Shown here in pieces: positions 1 through 9,335 of a DNA stretch of 64,000 nucleotides; position 1 is the first letter of the stretch, and the number at the start of each line of letters is the position of its first letter. The DNA is taken from assembly GCF_004791585.1 (NCBI RefSeq), contig NZ_SRUU01000034.1, forward strand, positions 1 to 64,000, read 5' to 3'. This DNA comes from Mesorhizobium sp. M1C.F.Ca.ET.210.01.1.1 (GTDB lineage Bacteria > Pseudomonadota > Alphaproteobacteria > Rhizobiales > Rhizobiaceae). A program made the translations under genes and the position numbers. The notes beneath the pieces are model-generated. The model was not told where the DNA came from, did not search any database, and was given only the letters and a program-made list of their open reading frames with translations.

Positions 1-81
1 AACTGGATGGAGGCCAACCGCTACATCAACATGGACGACCTGCGCGAGCACAAGAAGCTCGCCCTGCGCCAAGCCGCATGA
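1..81 (+). CDS. C-terminal end of an unidentified protein (5' end outside window)
   Basis: The first frame is open from base 1 to a TGA at 79-81 and gives 26 residues, beginning NWMEANRYINMDDL, rich in charged residues at the end. I do not recognise the family. The stop lies inside a sequence (72-115) that recurs at 19329-19374, so this may be the last part of a transposase with the element's end just downstream. That is inference; the fragment is too short to assign. Confidence 0.4.
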   Translation, partial: NWMEANRYINMDDLREHKKLALRQAA

Positions 82-115
82 CCAGCTTCATGGCCGCCCC
101 TTTTGCAGAACTTGA
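72..115. repeat. Dispersed repeat copy A, possible insertion-sequence end
   Basis: AGCCGCATGACCAGC, then TCATGGCCGCCCC and, four to six bases on, GAACTTGAC are shared in the same order with 19329-19374. Only a few bases between the blocks differ. The likely explanation is the end of the same insertion sequence left at two places about 19 kb apart. No full element is visible at either site. Confidence 0.55.
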
Positions 116-255
116 CGCACACAACCGACATCTCAACGTTCGGCATCTCGGCGCATACTATTGCACCGCCTCGCGACTACACTTCGCTCTTTGGCTTGAA
201 AGGCGCTGCGTTTAATCGTCCGACGCCCCGTTCGTACATGACTGGGTTCGAGCCT

Positions 256-969
256 TCAGGCTCCGCCCATGTAAATGTCCATGATCTGCCGGTCGTCGCG
301 CACGTCTTGCGGGCTGCCCTCGAAACGTTTCTCGCCGGCGGCCAAGATGTAGAGTTTGTCTGCAATCGGCATGGCTTCGCGGATGTTCTGCTCCACCATC
401 AATATGCCAATGCCTTGCTTCGTCAGCGTCGTGATGCGCTCCAGCGTCTCGATCACCATGGCCGGCGACAGGCCGGCGGAGGGCTCGTCGAGCAGGATAA
501 AGCGCGGCTCCGAAACCAGTGCGCGGGCCAGCGACAGCATCGCCTGCTCGCCGCCCGACAGCGCGCCGGCCGCCGTCTTGCGCCGCCTGGCCAGCGACGG
601 ATACTGGCCGATCAACATCTCAATGCGCCTTTCCACCAGCCGCTTGTCGGCGATAGCGTAACCACCCATGCGCAGGTTCTCCACCACCGTCAGGCGCGGG
701 AATACGCCGCCGCCCTGCGGCATCAGCACCAGTCCCTGCCGTACCACCTCGTGCACGGGCAGATTGGAAAGCACAGTGTCGCCAAGGCGGGCGGCGCCGC
801 TCCATACCGGAAGCGCCCCGGCGATGGCCTTTAGCAAGGTGGATTTGCCGCAGCCGTTCGGCCCGAAGATGCAGGTGATTTTCCCGAGCTCGGCCGTCAG
901 TGAGATGCCATGGACGATCTCCTGCTTGCCGTAGCCGGTGATGATGTTCTCGGAGGCCAGCGTGCTCAT
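256..969 (-). CDS. livF: LivF-type ABC transporter ATP-binding protein
   Basis: Cytoplasmic ATPase of a branched-chain-amino-acid-type (HAAT) uptake system, 237 aa, the usual LivF length. Walker A GPNGCGKST is at residues 36-44, the LSGGE signature at 137-141 and Walker B ending in D161-E162. The start ATG overlaps the livG stop as ATGA, so the two are translationally coupled. It is the last gene of the minus-strand unit 4996-256. HAAT transporters carry amino acids, amides, urea or aromatic compounds; the substrate here is unknown. Confidence 0.9.
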   Translation of the reverse strand: MSTLASENIITGYGKQEIVHGISLTAELGKITCIFGPNGCGKSTLLKAIAGALPVWSGAARLGDTVLSNLPVHEVVRQGLVLMPQGGGVFPRLTVVENLRMGGYAIADKRLVERRIEMLIGQYPSLARRRKTAAGALSGGEQAMLSLARALVSEPRFILLDEPSAGLSPAMVIETLERITTLTKQGIGILMVEQNIREAMPIADKLYILAAGEKRFEGSPQDVRDDRQIMDIYMGGA

Positions 970-1703
970 TGCGGGCGTCCCAGGTAGGTCTGCATGACTT
1001 CAGAACTGCGCACGATGTCCTCGAAAGAGCCGGTGGTTACCACCCGTCCCGAATCCATGACGATAATTCGGTCGCAGACGTTGCGAACCATCTCCATGTC
1101 ATGTTCGATGACGAGGAAGGACACGCCCTGTTCGCGTAGCCGGGCAATCGCTTCCAGGATGATCTTGCGGATGTTGGGATGGACTCCTGCCGTCACCTCG
1201 TCGAGCAGGATCAGCGATGCCTGCCGCATGACGGCGCGGCCAAATTCCAGCAGCTTCTGCTGACCGCCGGACAGGTCCGAGGCGCGGTTGTCGGCAACAT
1301 GATTGAGCTTGAGGAGGGAAAGCGTCTCGGCCGCGCGCTCGTATGCGCCCTGCCAGTGACCTTCCGCCGCCGCCGCAAGAAGGTTGTCGGTCACCGTCAT
1401 ATTGTCGAACAGGGCCGGGATCTGGAAGGTACGGGCGAGCCCGAGCCGGGCGATCCTGTGCGCGCTCATTCCGGCGACGGCACGGCCGTCGAAGCGGATC
1501 TCGCCCTTGTCCGGTATCACCGTTCCAGAGACGAGGCTGAACAGCGTCGATTTTCCGCAGCCATTTGGGCCGATGAGTCCGGCGATTTCGTGCCGCCCGA
1601 CCACTAGTTCGACGCCGTTGGCGGCCTTGATGCCGCCGAAATGCTTAAAGAGCCCGCGCACGCTCAGGATCGGATCGGCTGCCGACTGCATCCCTCCGCT
1701 CAT
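966..1703 (-). CDS. livG: LivG-type ABC transporter ATP-binding protein
   Basis: Second ATPase of the same HAAT transporter, 245 aa. Walker A GPNGCGKST at residues 45-53, a LSGGQQ signature and a Walker B ILLDE are present. The C-terminal stretch (VVTTGSFEDIVRSSEV) is typical of LivG, which has a longer tail than LivF. Its ATG overlaps the livM stop (ATGA, 1700-1703) and its own stop overlaps the livF start, so the three genes form one tight operon. Confidence 0.9.
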   Translation of the reverse strand: MSGGMQSAADPILSVRGLFKHFGGIKAANGVELVVGRHEIAGLIGPNGCGKSTLFSLVSGTVIPDKGEIRFDGRAVAGMSAHRIARLGLARTFQIPALFDNMTVTDNLLAAAAEGHWQGAYERAAETLSLLKLNHVADNRASDLSGGQQKLLEFGRAVMRQASLILLDEVTAGVHPNIRKIILEAIARLREQGVSFLVIEHDMEMVRNVCDRIIVMDSGRVVTTGSFEDIVRSSEVMQTYLGRPQ

Positions 1704-2692
1704 GGGTGACCTCCCTCACCGCTGCCGACCAGCTTGTCCAGGACTTTGTCAAGCGCGTCGTTTTTGCGCCTTGCGAACAGCCCGGCGATACCGTTCGGCA
1801 GAAACAGCACGACCAAGACGATGGCGGTGCCGAGGATGGCGATGTAGAAGGCGGTGTCGCCCCAATACATCCAAATCAGCCGGTTCACGACGAACAACGC
1901 GACGCCGCCGATTGCCGGTCCCCACAGTGTGCCCAGGCCGCCCAGTAGCACCATCACGACCATCTGGTCGGTGATGTCGCCGCCGAAAACGGACTTCGGA
2001 TTGATGAAGGTGACCCAGTAGGCGAAGATGGCGCCGAAGACGGACGCAGTGACAGCGCTGAGCACGAAAGTCTGCAGTTTGACCAGGGCTGTGTTGATGC
2101 CCATCGCCTCTGCCGCTGGCTCGTGGTCGCGTAGCGCCTTCACCTTCAGCCCAAAGCGGGAACGCTCGAACAGCGCCCAGGTGAGGAAATACGACAGCGC
2201 GGCGGTACCGAACATGGCGAAATAAAAGAAGCGTTCGTTGAGATACGGGGGCAGTCCGATACCACCGATGCCGCCGGTGAAGTCCATCGCCGAAGCGAAC
2301 TGAATCAGGACCTCGGCAAAGGCCCAGGTGGCGATGGCGAAGTAGGCGCCGCGCAGCCTCAGTGTCGGTGCGCCGATGATGACGGCGCACAATGCGGTCA
2401 CCACCATGCCGGCGGGAATCGTAGCCGAGAAGGGCAAGCCGAACGGATCGCCCATCAGGAACGCGGTCACATAGGCGCCGAGGCCGAAAAAGGCCGACTG
2501 GCCGAAATTGATGTAGCCGGCATATCCGCCCAGCATATTCCATGAGCAAGCGAGCCCCGCCCACATCAGTGCGCCGGTGGCAATGCGCAGCCAGTAATTG
2601 TTCACCGTCCAGGGCAGGACGCCTAGCACGACGATGATGATGGCGAGGAGAACGAGGCCTCGCCATTGCGGGTTTGTCGGTATTAGCGCCAT
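1700..2692 (-). CDS. livM: LivM-type ABC transporter permease
   Basis: Inner-membrane permease of the HAAT transporter, 330 aa from the ATG at 2692. It has many hydrophobic segments and the LivM core GGYAGYINFGQSAFFGLGAY with the conserved GMVV...GAPTLRLRGAYFAI region, then a loop and the LGGLGTLWGPAIGG motif near the C-terminus. The longer reading frame starts upstream at 2719, but ATG 2692 follows the livH stop (2694-2696) almost directly, which favours coupling. Confidence 0.9.
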   Translation of the reverse strand: MALIPTNPQWRGLVLLAIIIVVLGVLPWTVNNYWLRIATGALMWAGLACSWNMLGGYAGYINFGQSAFFGLGAYVTAFLMGDPFGLPFSATIPAGMVVTALCAVIIGAPTLRLRGAYFAIATWAFAEVLIQFASAMDFTGGIGGIGLPPYLNERFFYFAMFGTAALSYFLTWALFERSRFGLKVKALRDHEPAAEAMGINTALVKLQTFVLSAVTASVFGAIFAYWVTFINPKSVFGGDITDQMVVMVLLGGLGTLWGPAIGGVALFVVNRLIWMYWGDTAFYIAILGTAIVLVVLFLPNGIAGLFARRKNDALDKVLDKLVGSGEGGHP

Positions 2693-2693
2693 A

Positions 2694-3566
2694 TCAGAGC
2701 CCCCGCCGCAGGATCCCACGCGGGGATATCAAAAGAACTAAGAACAGCGTGGTGAAGATCGCCAGCAGCGAATAGCTGGCACCGACATAGGTCGAAACGA
2801 AAGCTTCGATGACGCCTAGCAAAAGCGCCGCCACCAGCGCGCCCTCGACTGAACCCAGACCGGCAAGCACGGCTACGAAGAAGGCAAACAGCGTGTAGCG
2901 CAAACCGACCTCCGGATTGACCGAATAGATCGCCCCCATCAGGACACCGGCCATGGCGGTGATGCCGGCATAGAGCCCATAGACATTGGCGCTCAGCCGT
3001 CCGATGTTGACGCCCATCAGCGCGGCATTGTGCCGGTTCTCGGCAGTCGCGCGGATCGCCAGTCCGTAGCGGCTACGATAGAGAAACAGGAAGAGCCCGC
3101 CGGCAATCGCCGCGGCGAACACTGCTGCCACAACCCGGATCAACGGAACCGTGACCGGGCCGATCGCCAGGCTTTCGCCGCTCAGCGTGGTAGTGACATT
3201 GCGGGTGTTGAAGCCCCACGCGGTCAGCATGCCGCCGCGCAGTAACGTGAACAAGCCGAAGCTGAGCGCCAGCGCCATCAACTCCGGTCGCGCTGTGCGG
3301 CTGTTACGAACGTTGTAAAGGACCGGGCCGATCAGATAGCCGACGGCGCCGAAAAGGACGAAAGCCAGCGGGATCGCGATGAAGCCGTCGAGCCCGAGCC
3401 AGGCGGTGACATAGTAGCCGAGGTAGCCGCCCAGCACGACCCAGCCGCCGACCGCGAAGTCGATGACGTGCAACACGCCGAAGGCCAGCTGGAAGGCGAT
3501 GGTAAATGTGGCGATGACGCCTCCGATCAGAAGGCCATTCAGCAAGGTCTGGAGAAAAAGATCCAA
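2694..3566 (-). CDS. livH: LivH-type ABC transporter permease
   Basis: Second inner-membrane permease, 290 aa, predominantly hydrophobic. LLNGLLIGGVIATFTIAF at the N-terminus, AENRHNAALMGVNIGR in the cytoplasmic loop and AVLAGLGSVEGALVAALLLG near the end are typical of LivH. The only plausible start in frame is TTG at 3566; an ATG slightly upstream is out of frame. It lies between the substrate-binding protein and livM in the same minus-strand unit. Confidence 0.88.
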   Translation of the reverse strand: MDLFLQTLLNGLLIGGVIATFTIAFQLAFGVLHVIDFAVGGWVVLGGYLGYYVTAWLGLDGFIAIPLAFVLFGAVGYLIGPVLYNVRNSRTARPELMALALSFGLFTLLRGGMLTAWGFNTRNVTTTLSGESLAIGPVTVPLIRVVAAVFAAAIAGGLFLFLYRSRYGLAIRATAENRHNAALMGVNIGRLSANVYGLYAGITAMAGVLMGAIYSVNPEVGLRYTLFAFFVAVLAGLGSVEGALVAALLLGVIEAFVSTYVGASYSLLAIFTTLFLVLLISPRGILRRGL

Positions 3567-3724
3567 GGCGGCATCCGTTTTTCGTCAAGGAACGGGAAGG
3601 CGGATATTCTGGCAAGCCCGGATGGGCGAAGCGGAACAGTCCATCGTTTCACAGCTATGCCCAATGGGTGCCGCACCTACCAGCAGATGCGGGCGGCGAA
3701 ACCGTCCGCATCTGCCCGGCACGC

Positions 3725-4996
3725 CTATTTCCAGGCCGGCAGTGGGTAGATGTAGTCGGCCGCCGCAGCCTCCTTCGGGCCGACCGCGACGGTCTTGCCG
3801 CCCTGGATCTGGACCAGGACCGGCACGGGCTGGATGTTGTCGTGATAATGCGGCCCGTCCTTCTCGAACTTGATTGGCCCGTAGAAAGTCTGGATGTCAG
3901 TTTCGGCGATGGCATCCTTCAACGCCACGCGGTCCTCCGGCGTCAGCGCGGGCTTCTTGCCGAGGCGCTTCAGCGCATCGCCCAGCACCAGACCGCTGGC
4001 CGCGCAGGCCGCGGCTGTATAGTCCGGCTCGCCTCCCAACTTCTTTTGCGCCATCTGGGCGAAGTCCTTGGCCGTGCCGAATAGGTCGTCCTTGTAGGAC
4101 ACAGTAGGCAGCCATACCACCACACCCGTCGTGCCGTCGGCATCGGCGCCGAGCGCCTGGGCGAAGGCGGGATTGGTGATGCCGTAGTGCATGATCAGCG
4201 CCTTCGGCCGGTAATTCAGCGACTTCGAGGTCTTGACCACATTGATCAGTACCTCCTCATGGCCACCGACCGCGACGATGTCGGGATTAAGCGCGGCGAT
4301 CTTGGAGATGACCGGCGTGAGGTCCCCTTCCGGCGGTACCAGTTCGTAGGTGGCCAACTCGAGGCCGGCGGCCTTGGCGCCGTCGCGAAAACCTTCGCCC
4401 GTTTCCTTCGAGAACGGCTCGTTGACGCTGATCACTGCCACGGTCTTGGCGGCGGGATTGGAAAGCTTCGCCAACACCCCTAACGACAGGCCCGAAGTCG
4501 TGTCCACTGCCGGAATGATGCCGAAATTGAACTCAGGCTTCGCCTTCCAGACATTGGGCGATTCGGCCGAACCGGAGATCATCGGGACCTGATACTTCTG
4601 ACAGATCGGCTGTACGGCGATCGTCGAGCCGCTGGTGTAGGGACCGAACAGCACGTCGACCCCGTTTTGCACGATCAGCCGCTCGGCGGCGTCTGCACCC
4701 GTCGCCGGGCTGCTTTGGTCGTCGCCGTAGAACATCTCGACCTTGAAGCGGTCACCAGCTACCTCTACGCCGCCCTTGGCCTTGATCGCATCCGCCCAAA
4801 GATCATAGCCCTGTTTGGTCAGGTTGCCGCCAAGAATGTTCTCGCCCGAGAGCGAGGTGATCACGCCGGCCTTGAAGGTCGCTGCCTGGGCGCGCGCCGT
4901 TCGCACGGAGGGCATGCCCAGTGCACTGGCCGTGATGGCCATGGCGCTGCCGCCAAGGAACCGGCGACGCGAGAAAAAACGGTCGATTATAGCCAT
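3725..4996 (-). CDS. Periplasmic substrate-binding protein of HAAT transporter (Peripla_BP_6)
   Basis: First gene of the liv-type unit, 423 aa. The N-terminus carries SRRRFLGG followed by a hydrophobic segment and a processing site around TARAQA, a twin-arginine-like signal. The mature part has the LivK/AmiC fold hallmarks (LSGENILGGNLTKQGYDLWADAI, DVLFGPYTSGST, PMISGSAESPNVW). Start 4996 is preferred to 5086 because GGGAGGAT lies about 10 bases upstream. The ligand cannot be read from sequence. Confidence 0.88.
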   Translation of the reverse strand: MAIIDRFFSRRRFLGGSAMAITASALGMPSVRTARAQAATFKAGVITSLSGENILGGNLTKQGYDLWADAIKAKGGVEVAGDRFKVEMFYGDDQSSPATGADAAERLIVQNGVDVLFGPYTSGSTIAVQPICQKYQVPMISGSAESPNVWKAKPEFNFGIIPAVDTTSGLSLGVLAKLSNPAAKTVAVISVNEPFSKETGEGFRDGAKAAGLELATYELVPPEGDLTPVISKIAALNPDIVAVGGHEEVLINVVKTSKSLNYRPKALIMHYGITNPAFAQALGADADGTTGVVVWLPTVSYKDDLFGTAKDFAQMAQKKLGGEPDYTAAACAASGLVLGDALKRLGKKPALTPEDRVALKDAIAETDIQTFYGPIKFEKDGPHYHDNIQPVPVLVQIQGGKTVAVGPKEAAAADYIYPLPAWK

Positions 4997-5422
4997 TTTG
5001 CAAATCCTCCCTTGCTTCTCATGGCGGTGAAGCCTTTTCCGATAACTTTCGCCACCGCTACTTCGATTGGAAAACCGGTGGCACACTTTCGTTGGTCGTC
5101 AGCGCAGCGCCCGTTCGCTCAGTGTCGGTGTCAAATCAATACGACTCCTCACCGGCCCGCCTCGTGAGAAGCTGGAAATGCGCACGAGATCGCTTTGACG
5201 ACACGGATTCCAGCCCGACAGGCGATCGGGCAGACCTACCTCGATCGCCGTTCGCCAAAAGCCATATATAGCTCCCGACTTGGCAGTTCCCATGTCTGAG
5301 CCGTCGCCGGGACAATTTCCTCCCCCTTGCCGTTTTTTCTGCATGCGGGCAAAATTTTGGGCCAATTTTTGCCATATGTGGTGCCGGCCGTTTCGATCCC
5401 GGTTGCCGGTCTGAACATATCG
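4997..5422. other. Intergenic region upstream of the liv-type operon; no gene seen
   Basis: About 430 bases between the substrate-binding protein start and the stop of the aldehyde dehydrogenase, both on the minus strand. Short frames here show no family likeness and no good ribosome binding site. It probably holds the liv-type promoter, but I can name no specific box. Confidence 0.5.
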
Positions 5423-6919
5423 TTACCAGTTGGTCGCGATGTATTTTGGTTGGAGATATTCTAGCAGGCCGTGATGCCCTCCCTCCCGGCCGAGCCCGCT
5501 CTGCTTCATCCCTCCAAACGGCGCTGCCGGGTCCGAGACCACGCCCCGATTGATACCGACCATCCCACTTTCGATGCGCTCGGCGACGCTAAGGGCGCGC
5601 CTGAGGTCACCGCTGAACACGTAGGAGACGAGGCCATATTCGGTGTCGTTGGCTAGCCGTACGGCTTCGTCTTCCGTATCGAAGGGCGTGACCGCTGCGA
5701 CCGGCCCAAAGATCTCTTCCTTCGCGATGTCGGAATCGGGAGATACATCGGCTAGCACTGTAGGAGGATAGAAGAAGCCCTCCCCGGAGCCCGGCTTTCC
5801 GCCCGTTTCGATACGCGCCCCACGGGCAACGGCGTCCTTCAGTAAGCGATCGACCTTCTCCACCGCGGTCGCTGTAATAAGCGGCCCGAGCTGAGTCGTC
5901 GCTTGAAGACCCGGCCCCACTGAAAGCGACGACATTTGCTCGGTAAGCCGGCGGACAAAGGCGTCGTAGACGCCACGCTGCACATAGAAGCGATTCGCTG
6001 CAGTGCAGGCTTCTCCGCCGTTGCGCATCTTGGCGACCATGGCGCCGGCGACGGCATCCTCAAGATCCGCATCATCGAACACGATGAAAGGAGCGTTGCC
6101 ACCGAGTTCCATCGAACAACTGATGACCCGGTTGGCGGCCTCGCGCAGCAGGATGCATCCAACGGCGGTCGAACCTGTGAATGACAGTTTACGCACCCGA
6201 CTGTCGTGCAGCATCGCGCTCACCACAGGCCCTGCGGCCGCAGTCGTCACAATGTTGACGACACCTTCGGGGAGACCGGCTTCCATGAGGATCGCGCCGA
6301 TCGCCAACGCGGTCAGCGGCGTCTCAGCCGCTGGCTTTAGTACGCAGGTGCAACCCGCCGCGAGCGCCGGCGCGATCTTGCGGGTCGCCATGGCAGCAGG
6401 GAAATTCCAAGGCGTGATGAGAACGGCAATGCCAATCGGCTGGTATTGAACCAGAATTCGGTTTGCACCCCCCGGCGCGTGGCCGATGTCGCCGAGAGTG
6501 CGCACCCCTTCTTCGGCGTACCAACGAAAAAACTCTGCGGCATAGGTTACCTCGCCGCGAGCGTCCGGGAGCGCCTTGCCGTTCTCCAGCGATATCAGTT
6601 GCGCCAGCCATTCGGCACGATCGAGCATGAGCTGATGGCAGCGCATCAGGATATCCGATCGCCGGCGTGAGGGTGTTTGCCTCCACATCGTCGCAGAGGC
6701 CTGCGCGGCATCGATCGCCCGGATTGCGTCGACGACTGCGCCGTCTGCGACAGATGCAATCGTGCGCCCATTGGACGGATCGACGACATCAAACCGATTG
6801 CTGCCGGTTGCACTTGTCCATTTGCCGCCCACCAGCAGATCTACAGGAGCCCTTGCAATGATAGCCGCAGCGTCCGCGCAAAAAGCTTCGATATCCCTTG
6901 CTGTCTGACTCACACGCAT
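5423..6919 (-). CDS. NAD(P)-dependent aldehyde dehydrogenase, GabD-like
   Basis: 498 aa ALDH superfamily enzyme oxidising an aldehyde to its acid in the cytoplasm. TPWNFP at residues 169-174, FTGST around 247-251, the catalytic glutamate in SMELGG (E271) and the nucleophile in GGEACTAA (C305) are all present. The overall pattern is closest to succinate-semialdehyde dehydrogenases, which fits a pathway in which an amine is oxidised and the aldehyde cleared. Start 6919 (MRVSQ) is chosen; a longer TTG start at 6991 would run through the operator. Divergent from the GntR gene at 7057. Confidence 0.88.
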   Translation of the reverse strand: MRVSQTARDIEAFCADAAAIIARAPVDLLVGGKWTSATGSNRFDVVDPSNGRTIASVADGAVVDAIRAIDAAQASATMWRQTPSRRRSDILMRCHQLMLDRAEWLAQLISLENGKALPDARGEVTYAAEFFRWYAEEGVRTLGDIGHAPGGANRILVQYQPIGIAVLITPWNFPAAMATRKIAPALAAGCTCVLKPAAETPLTALAIGAILMEAGLPEGVVNIVTTAAAGPVVSAMLHDSRVRKLSFTGSTAVGCILLREAANRVISCSMELGGNAPFIVFDDADLEDAVAGAMVAKMRNGGEACTAANRFYVQRGVYDAFVRRLTEQMSSLSVGPGLQATTQLGPLITATAVEKVDRLLKDAVARGARIETGGKPGSGEGFFYPPTVLADVSPDSDIAKEEIFGPVAAVTPFDTEDEAVRLANDTEYGLVSYVFSGDLRRALSVAERIESGMVGINRGVVSDPAAPFGGMKQSGLGREGGHHGLLEYLQPKYIATNW

Positions 6920-6967
6920 CCTCTCGCGCCTTTGGAAAACAGCGCAACCAGTCTGTCGATTGCTGAA

Positions 6968-7020
6968 ACCATTATGAAATTGGTATTGCAACCGGTGTCA
7001 ATATAGATCAAATTGGTTGC
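6968..7020. promoter_or_regulatory. Candidate operator region, copy 1 (GntR target)
   Basis: The divergent promoter region holds an imperfect palindrome ACCATTATGAAATTGGT (6968-6984) followed by GCAACC (6988-6993), 21 bases, and GGTTGC (7015-7020). The same arrangement with the same 21-base spacing recurs at 13019-13071. Conservation of both arms and spacing between two different operons suggests binding sites for the adjacent GntR protein; binding itself is inferred. Confidence 0.6.
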
Positions 7021-7056
7021 GGAGAAAATCAGCCCTATTCGTTCTGGAGTGGCCGC

Positions 7057-7731
7057 ATGACCGTCGTTTTGAGGGATTTCATCGAGGCGGCAGGATTGCA
7101 GCCAGGCGACCGGCTGCCACCCGAGCGCGATCTCGCGGTCAAGCTAGGCTTGCCCCGCACGGCCCTCCGGCGCATGCTGGCCGAGATGGAGCAAGAAGGG
7201 CGCCTCCTTCGTCACGTGGGGCGTGGCACTTTCGTCGCCGAGCGCGGCGCAACCGCAAGCGCTCCGTACCGAGCACACGATGCCTCCCGGAAGGAACTGT
7301 GGACCTATCCCGCTGAGGTCTTCGAAGCACGATTAATCATCGAGCCAAAGGTGGCCGCACTCGCGGCGTTGCGGGCGACCCCTTACGAAACCGAAGAGAT
7401 GCGGAAGGTCATCCAGCATGGCAGTACCGCCGCGACGCTGGCGGAGTTCGAGCGTTGGGACGCCGCGTTCCATCAGTTGGTAGTGGCGGCGGCCCGCAAC
7501 GGATTGCTGGCCTCGCTCTACGAAGGTATTCACTCCCTTCGGGCGGGGCGTCTTTGGGGCCGCATGAAAGAGCTGTCTCTGACAAAAGAGCGTATGCAGG
7601 AGTATACGGCTCATCATCGCGCGATCTTACAGGCGATCACTGACCGCGATGGTGGGCAGGCCGAACAAAGAATGCACAGCCATATCTTGACCGCGAGAGC
7701 CAACATACTCGGATCAGAGACAATGGGCTGA
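7057..7731 (+). CDS. GntR-family transcriptional regulator, FadR/FCD subgroup
   Basis: 224 aa DNA-binding regulator. The N-terminal winged helix reads GDRLPPERDLAVKLGLPRTALRRML (about residues 18-42) with the wing LLRHVGRGTFVAE, and the rest is an all-helical FCD ligand domain with RLIIEPKVAALAA and FHQLVVAAARNGLL. TGGAG lies about 10 bases before the ATG. It faces the aldehyde dehydrogenase across the candidate operator, so auto-regulation and control of that gene are likely. A decayed duplicate of its 5' half lies at 13.1 kb. Confidence 0.88.
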   Translation: MTVVLRDFIEAAGLQPGDRLPPERDLAVKLGLPRTALRRMLAEMEQEGRLLRHVGRGTFVAERGATASAPYRAHDASRKELWTYPAEVFEARLIIEPKVAALAALRATPYETEEMRKVIQHGSTAATLAEFERWDAAFHQLVVAAARNGLLASLYEGIHSLRAGRLWGRMKELSLTKERMQEYTAHHRAILQAITDRDGGQAEQRMHSHILTARANILGSETMG

Positions 7732-7955
7732 GTAGGCTTCATCGCCAAAGAAGATTTGAGATTAGGAGCGGGATGGCGGCCTTCGAACGCTAATCGCTTG
7801 TCGCTCTATTCAAGGCGGGGCACCTGACACTTTCAACGACGGACGCGGTGGGCGCGATCGCCCCCCGGGAGTCCTGGTGAAGTGGGTGTCAGATAAATGA
7901 GATCCGAAGGTTCCGGCGATGTGCGCGGCGGGCCCGTCCGCAAGGACGAGCAAGG

Positions 7956-9287
7956 TCATCGCCGCTTTGCTTCGGACTGCCGGCGCCGTATCGCACGCTT
8001 ATCGCGCCATTCGTAAAGGGAATAGACAAGCGGGATGAACCACGGCTTGCCGCGGTAAAACGGTACGGCCTTCGGCGCGGAATCGAAATCGAAGGCGGAC
8101 TGCGCCTTTTCGGCTTCGCCGAGGATCTTGAAGGCAGCCTTCTTGCCCAGCCAGCGGGCCCAGACCACTCCGGAGCCGCAGAACCCGGTGGCGTAAACCG
8201 TGTCGCCCGCTGTGAAAATCCGCGGCACCATGTCGCGATGCATGGCGACTTGGCCAAACCAACTATGGGTCAGGCCGACGCCCCTCAGTTCGGGGAAAAT
8301 CCGGCCAAGTTCGCTGCGCAAATGGGTGGTCGGCCCCAGCGCGTCACCCGCCGTCGTACCGTCCCTGCCGCCAAAGAGGATGCGCGATCCGTCCGCCGAA
8401 GGGCGATAGTAATAGCTGAGCTGGCGTACGTCGCCATACATCATGCGCTTCGGCATCAACCGGTCCATCGCACCTTCTGCCAAGGGCTCGGTAGCGATGA
8501 TGCGGCTGCGCACCGGCACAATACGGCGTCGCAGCCAAGGATCGAAGCCGTCGGTATAGGCATCCGTGCAGATCAGCACCTTCCTGGCGAGAACGTCACC
8601 GCGCGACGTTCTCACACGGACCCCGCCGGCCTCGGCGATCGTTCCGGTAACGGCTGTGTTCTCATGGATTACCGCCCCCGTTGCCATTGCCACCCGTATC
8701 ATACCCGCAAGCAGCTTGGCCGGATGCAGGCCTCCGGTATCCATCCGCACGAAACCACCCATGTAGAAATCCGTCCCGATATAAGCCGGGACCTCCAACC
8801 GGGCGACGGGATGAGCCTCGATGCCCAGAAAGCGCCGCAGTAGATCGGCGGTGCGGCTGAGTTCGTCGCATTCATCCGCGTTGATCGCGCCGACGAACAG
8901 GCCGCAGAGACGGAAGTCACAATCCACATTCTCCTCTTTCAGAAAGGCCCATAGATCTTCTCGTGCGGCCTTTCCCTCCATCAGGATCTCGGTGGCGCGG
9001 GCCTCGCCGAATCTTCTGATCAACTCCTTGCGCCCAGGTCGAATGCTCCCGCTCGCCATGCCGCCGTTACGACTGGAAGCCGCCTGCCCCAGCGACTGGC
9101 GATCGAAAAGCTGGACACTGCGACCGGCACGAGCAAGCTCGATGGCCGCCGAAAGTCCTGCATAGCCTCCCCCAACGATCGCCACGTCGCATTTGGAGCC
9201 GACGCGTCGGACTGGGAGGCGAGAGAAGGTGCAATCCTCCCACCAATAGGGCGTGGATTTGAAGAGGCCAGCGGAGTCGGCGGTCAT
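7956..9287 (-). CDS. FAD-dependent amine/amino-acid oxidoreductase, PuuB-like (DAO family)
   Basis: 443 aa flavoenzyme. The dinucleotide motif VAIVGGGYAGLSAAIELARAG lies near the N-terminus, followed by SSRNGGMASGSIRPG, and the C-terminal FAD contact reads YATGFCGSGVVWARWLGKKAA. This layout matches gamma-glutamylputrescine oxidase-type enzymes, which convert an amine to an aldehyde. ATG 9287 is chosen; a GTG at 9329 would add 14 residues resembling the PuuB N-terminus, and neither has a clear ribosome binding site. The aldehyde product could feed the dehydrogenase at 5423-6919. Confidence 0.82.
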   Translation of the reverse strand: MTADSAGLFKSTPYWWEDCTFSRLPVRRVGSKCDVAIVGGGYAGLSAAIELARAGRSVQLFDRQSLGQAASSRNGGMASGSIRPGRKELIRRFGEARATEILMEGKAAREDLWAFLKEENVDCDFRLCGLFVGAINADECDELSRTADLLRRFLGIEAHPVARLEVPAYIGTDFYMGGFVRMDTGGLHPAKLLAGMIRVAMATGAVIHENTAVTGTIAEAGGVRVRTSRGDVLARKVLICTDAYTDGFDPWLRRRIVPVRSRIIATEPLAEGAMDRLMPKRMMYGDVRQLSYYYRPSADGSRILFGGRDGTTAGDALGPTTHLRSELGRIFPELRGVGLTHSWFGQVAMHRDMVPRIFTAGDTVYATGFCGSGVVWARWLGKKAAFKILGEAEKAQSAFDFDSAPKAVPFYRGKPWFIPLVYSLYEWRDKRAIRRRQSEAKRR

Positions 9288-9335
9288 GGGAACATACCAG
9301 CTTTGGGTCGGATAAGCGCGGGCAAGCACAACCGG

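Noticed and set aside
103..834. Long plus-strand frame at the left end (243 codons)
   Set aside because: It lies antisense to the livF gene, whose domain motifs are complete, and has no family likeness.
7824..7892. CTGACAC...GTGTCAG inverted pair between the GntR and FAD oxidoreductase genes
   Set aside because: Only 7 bp match, the flanks differ and there is no T tract or coding content; too weak to call a small transposable element or terminator.
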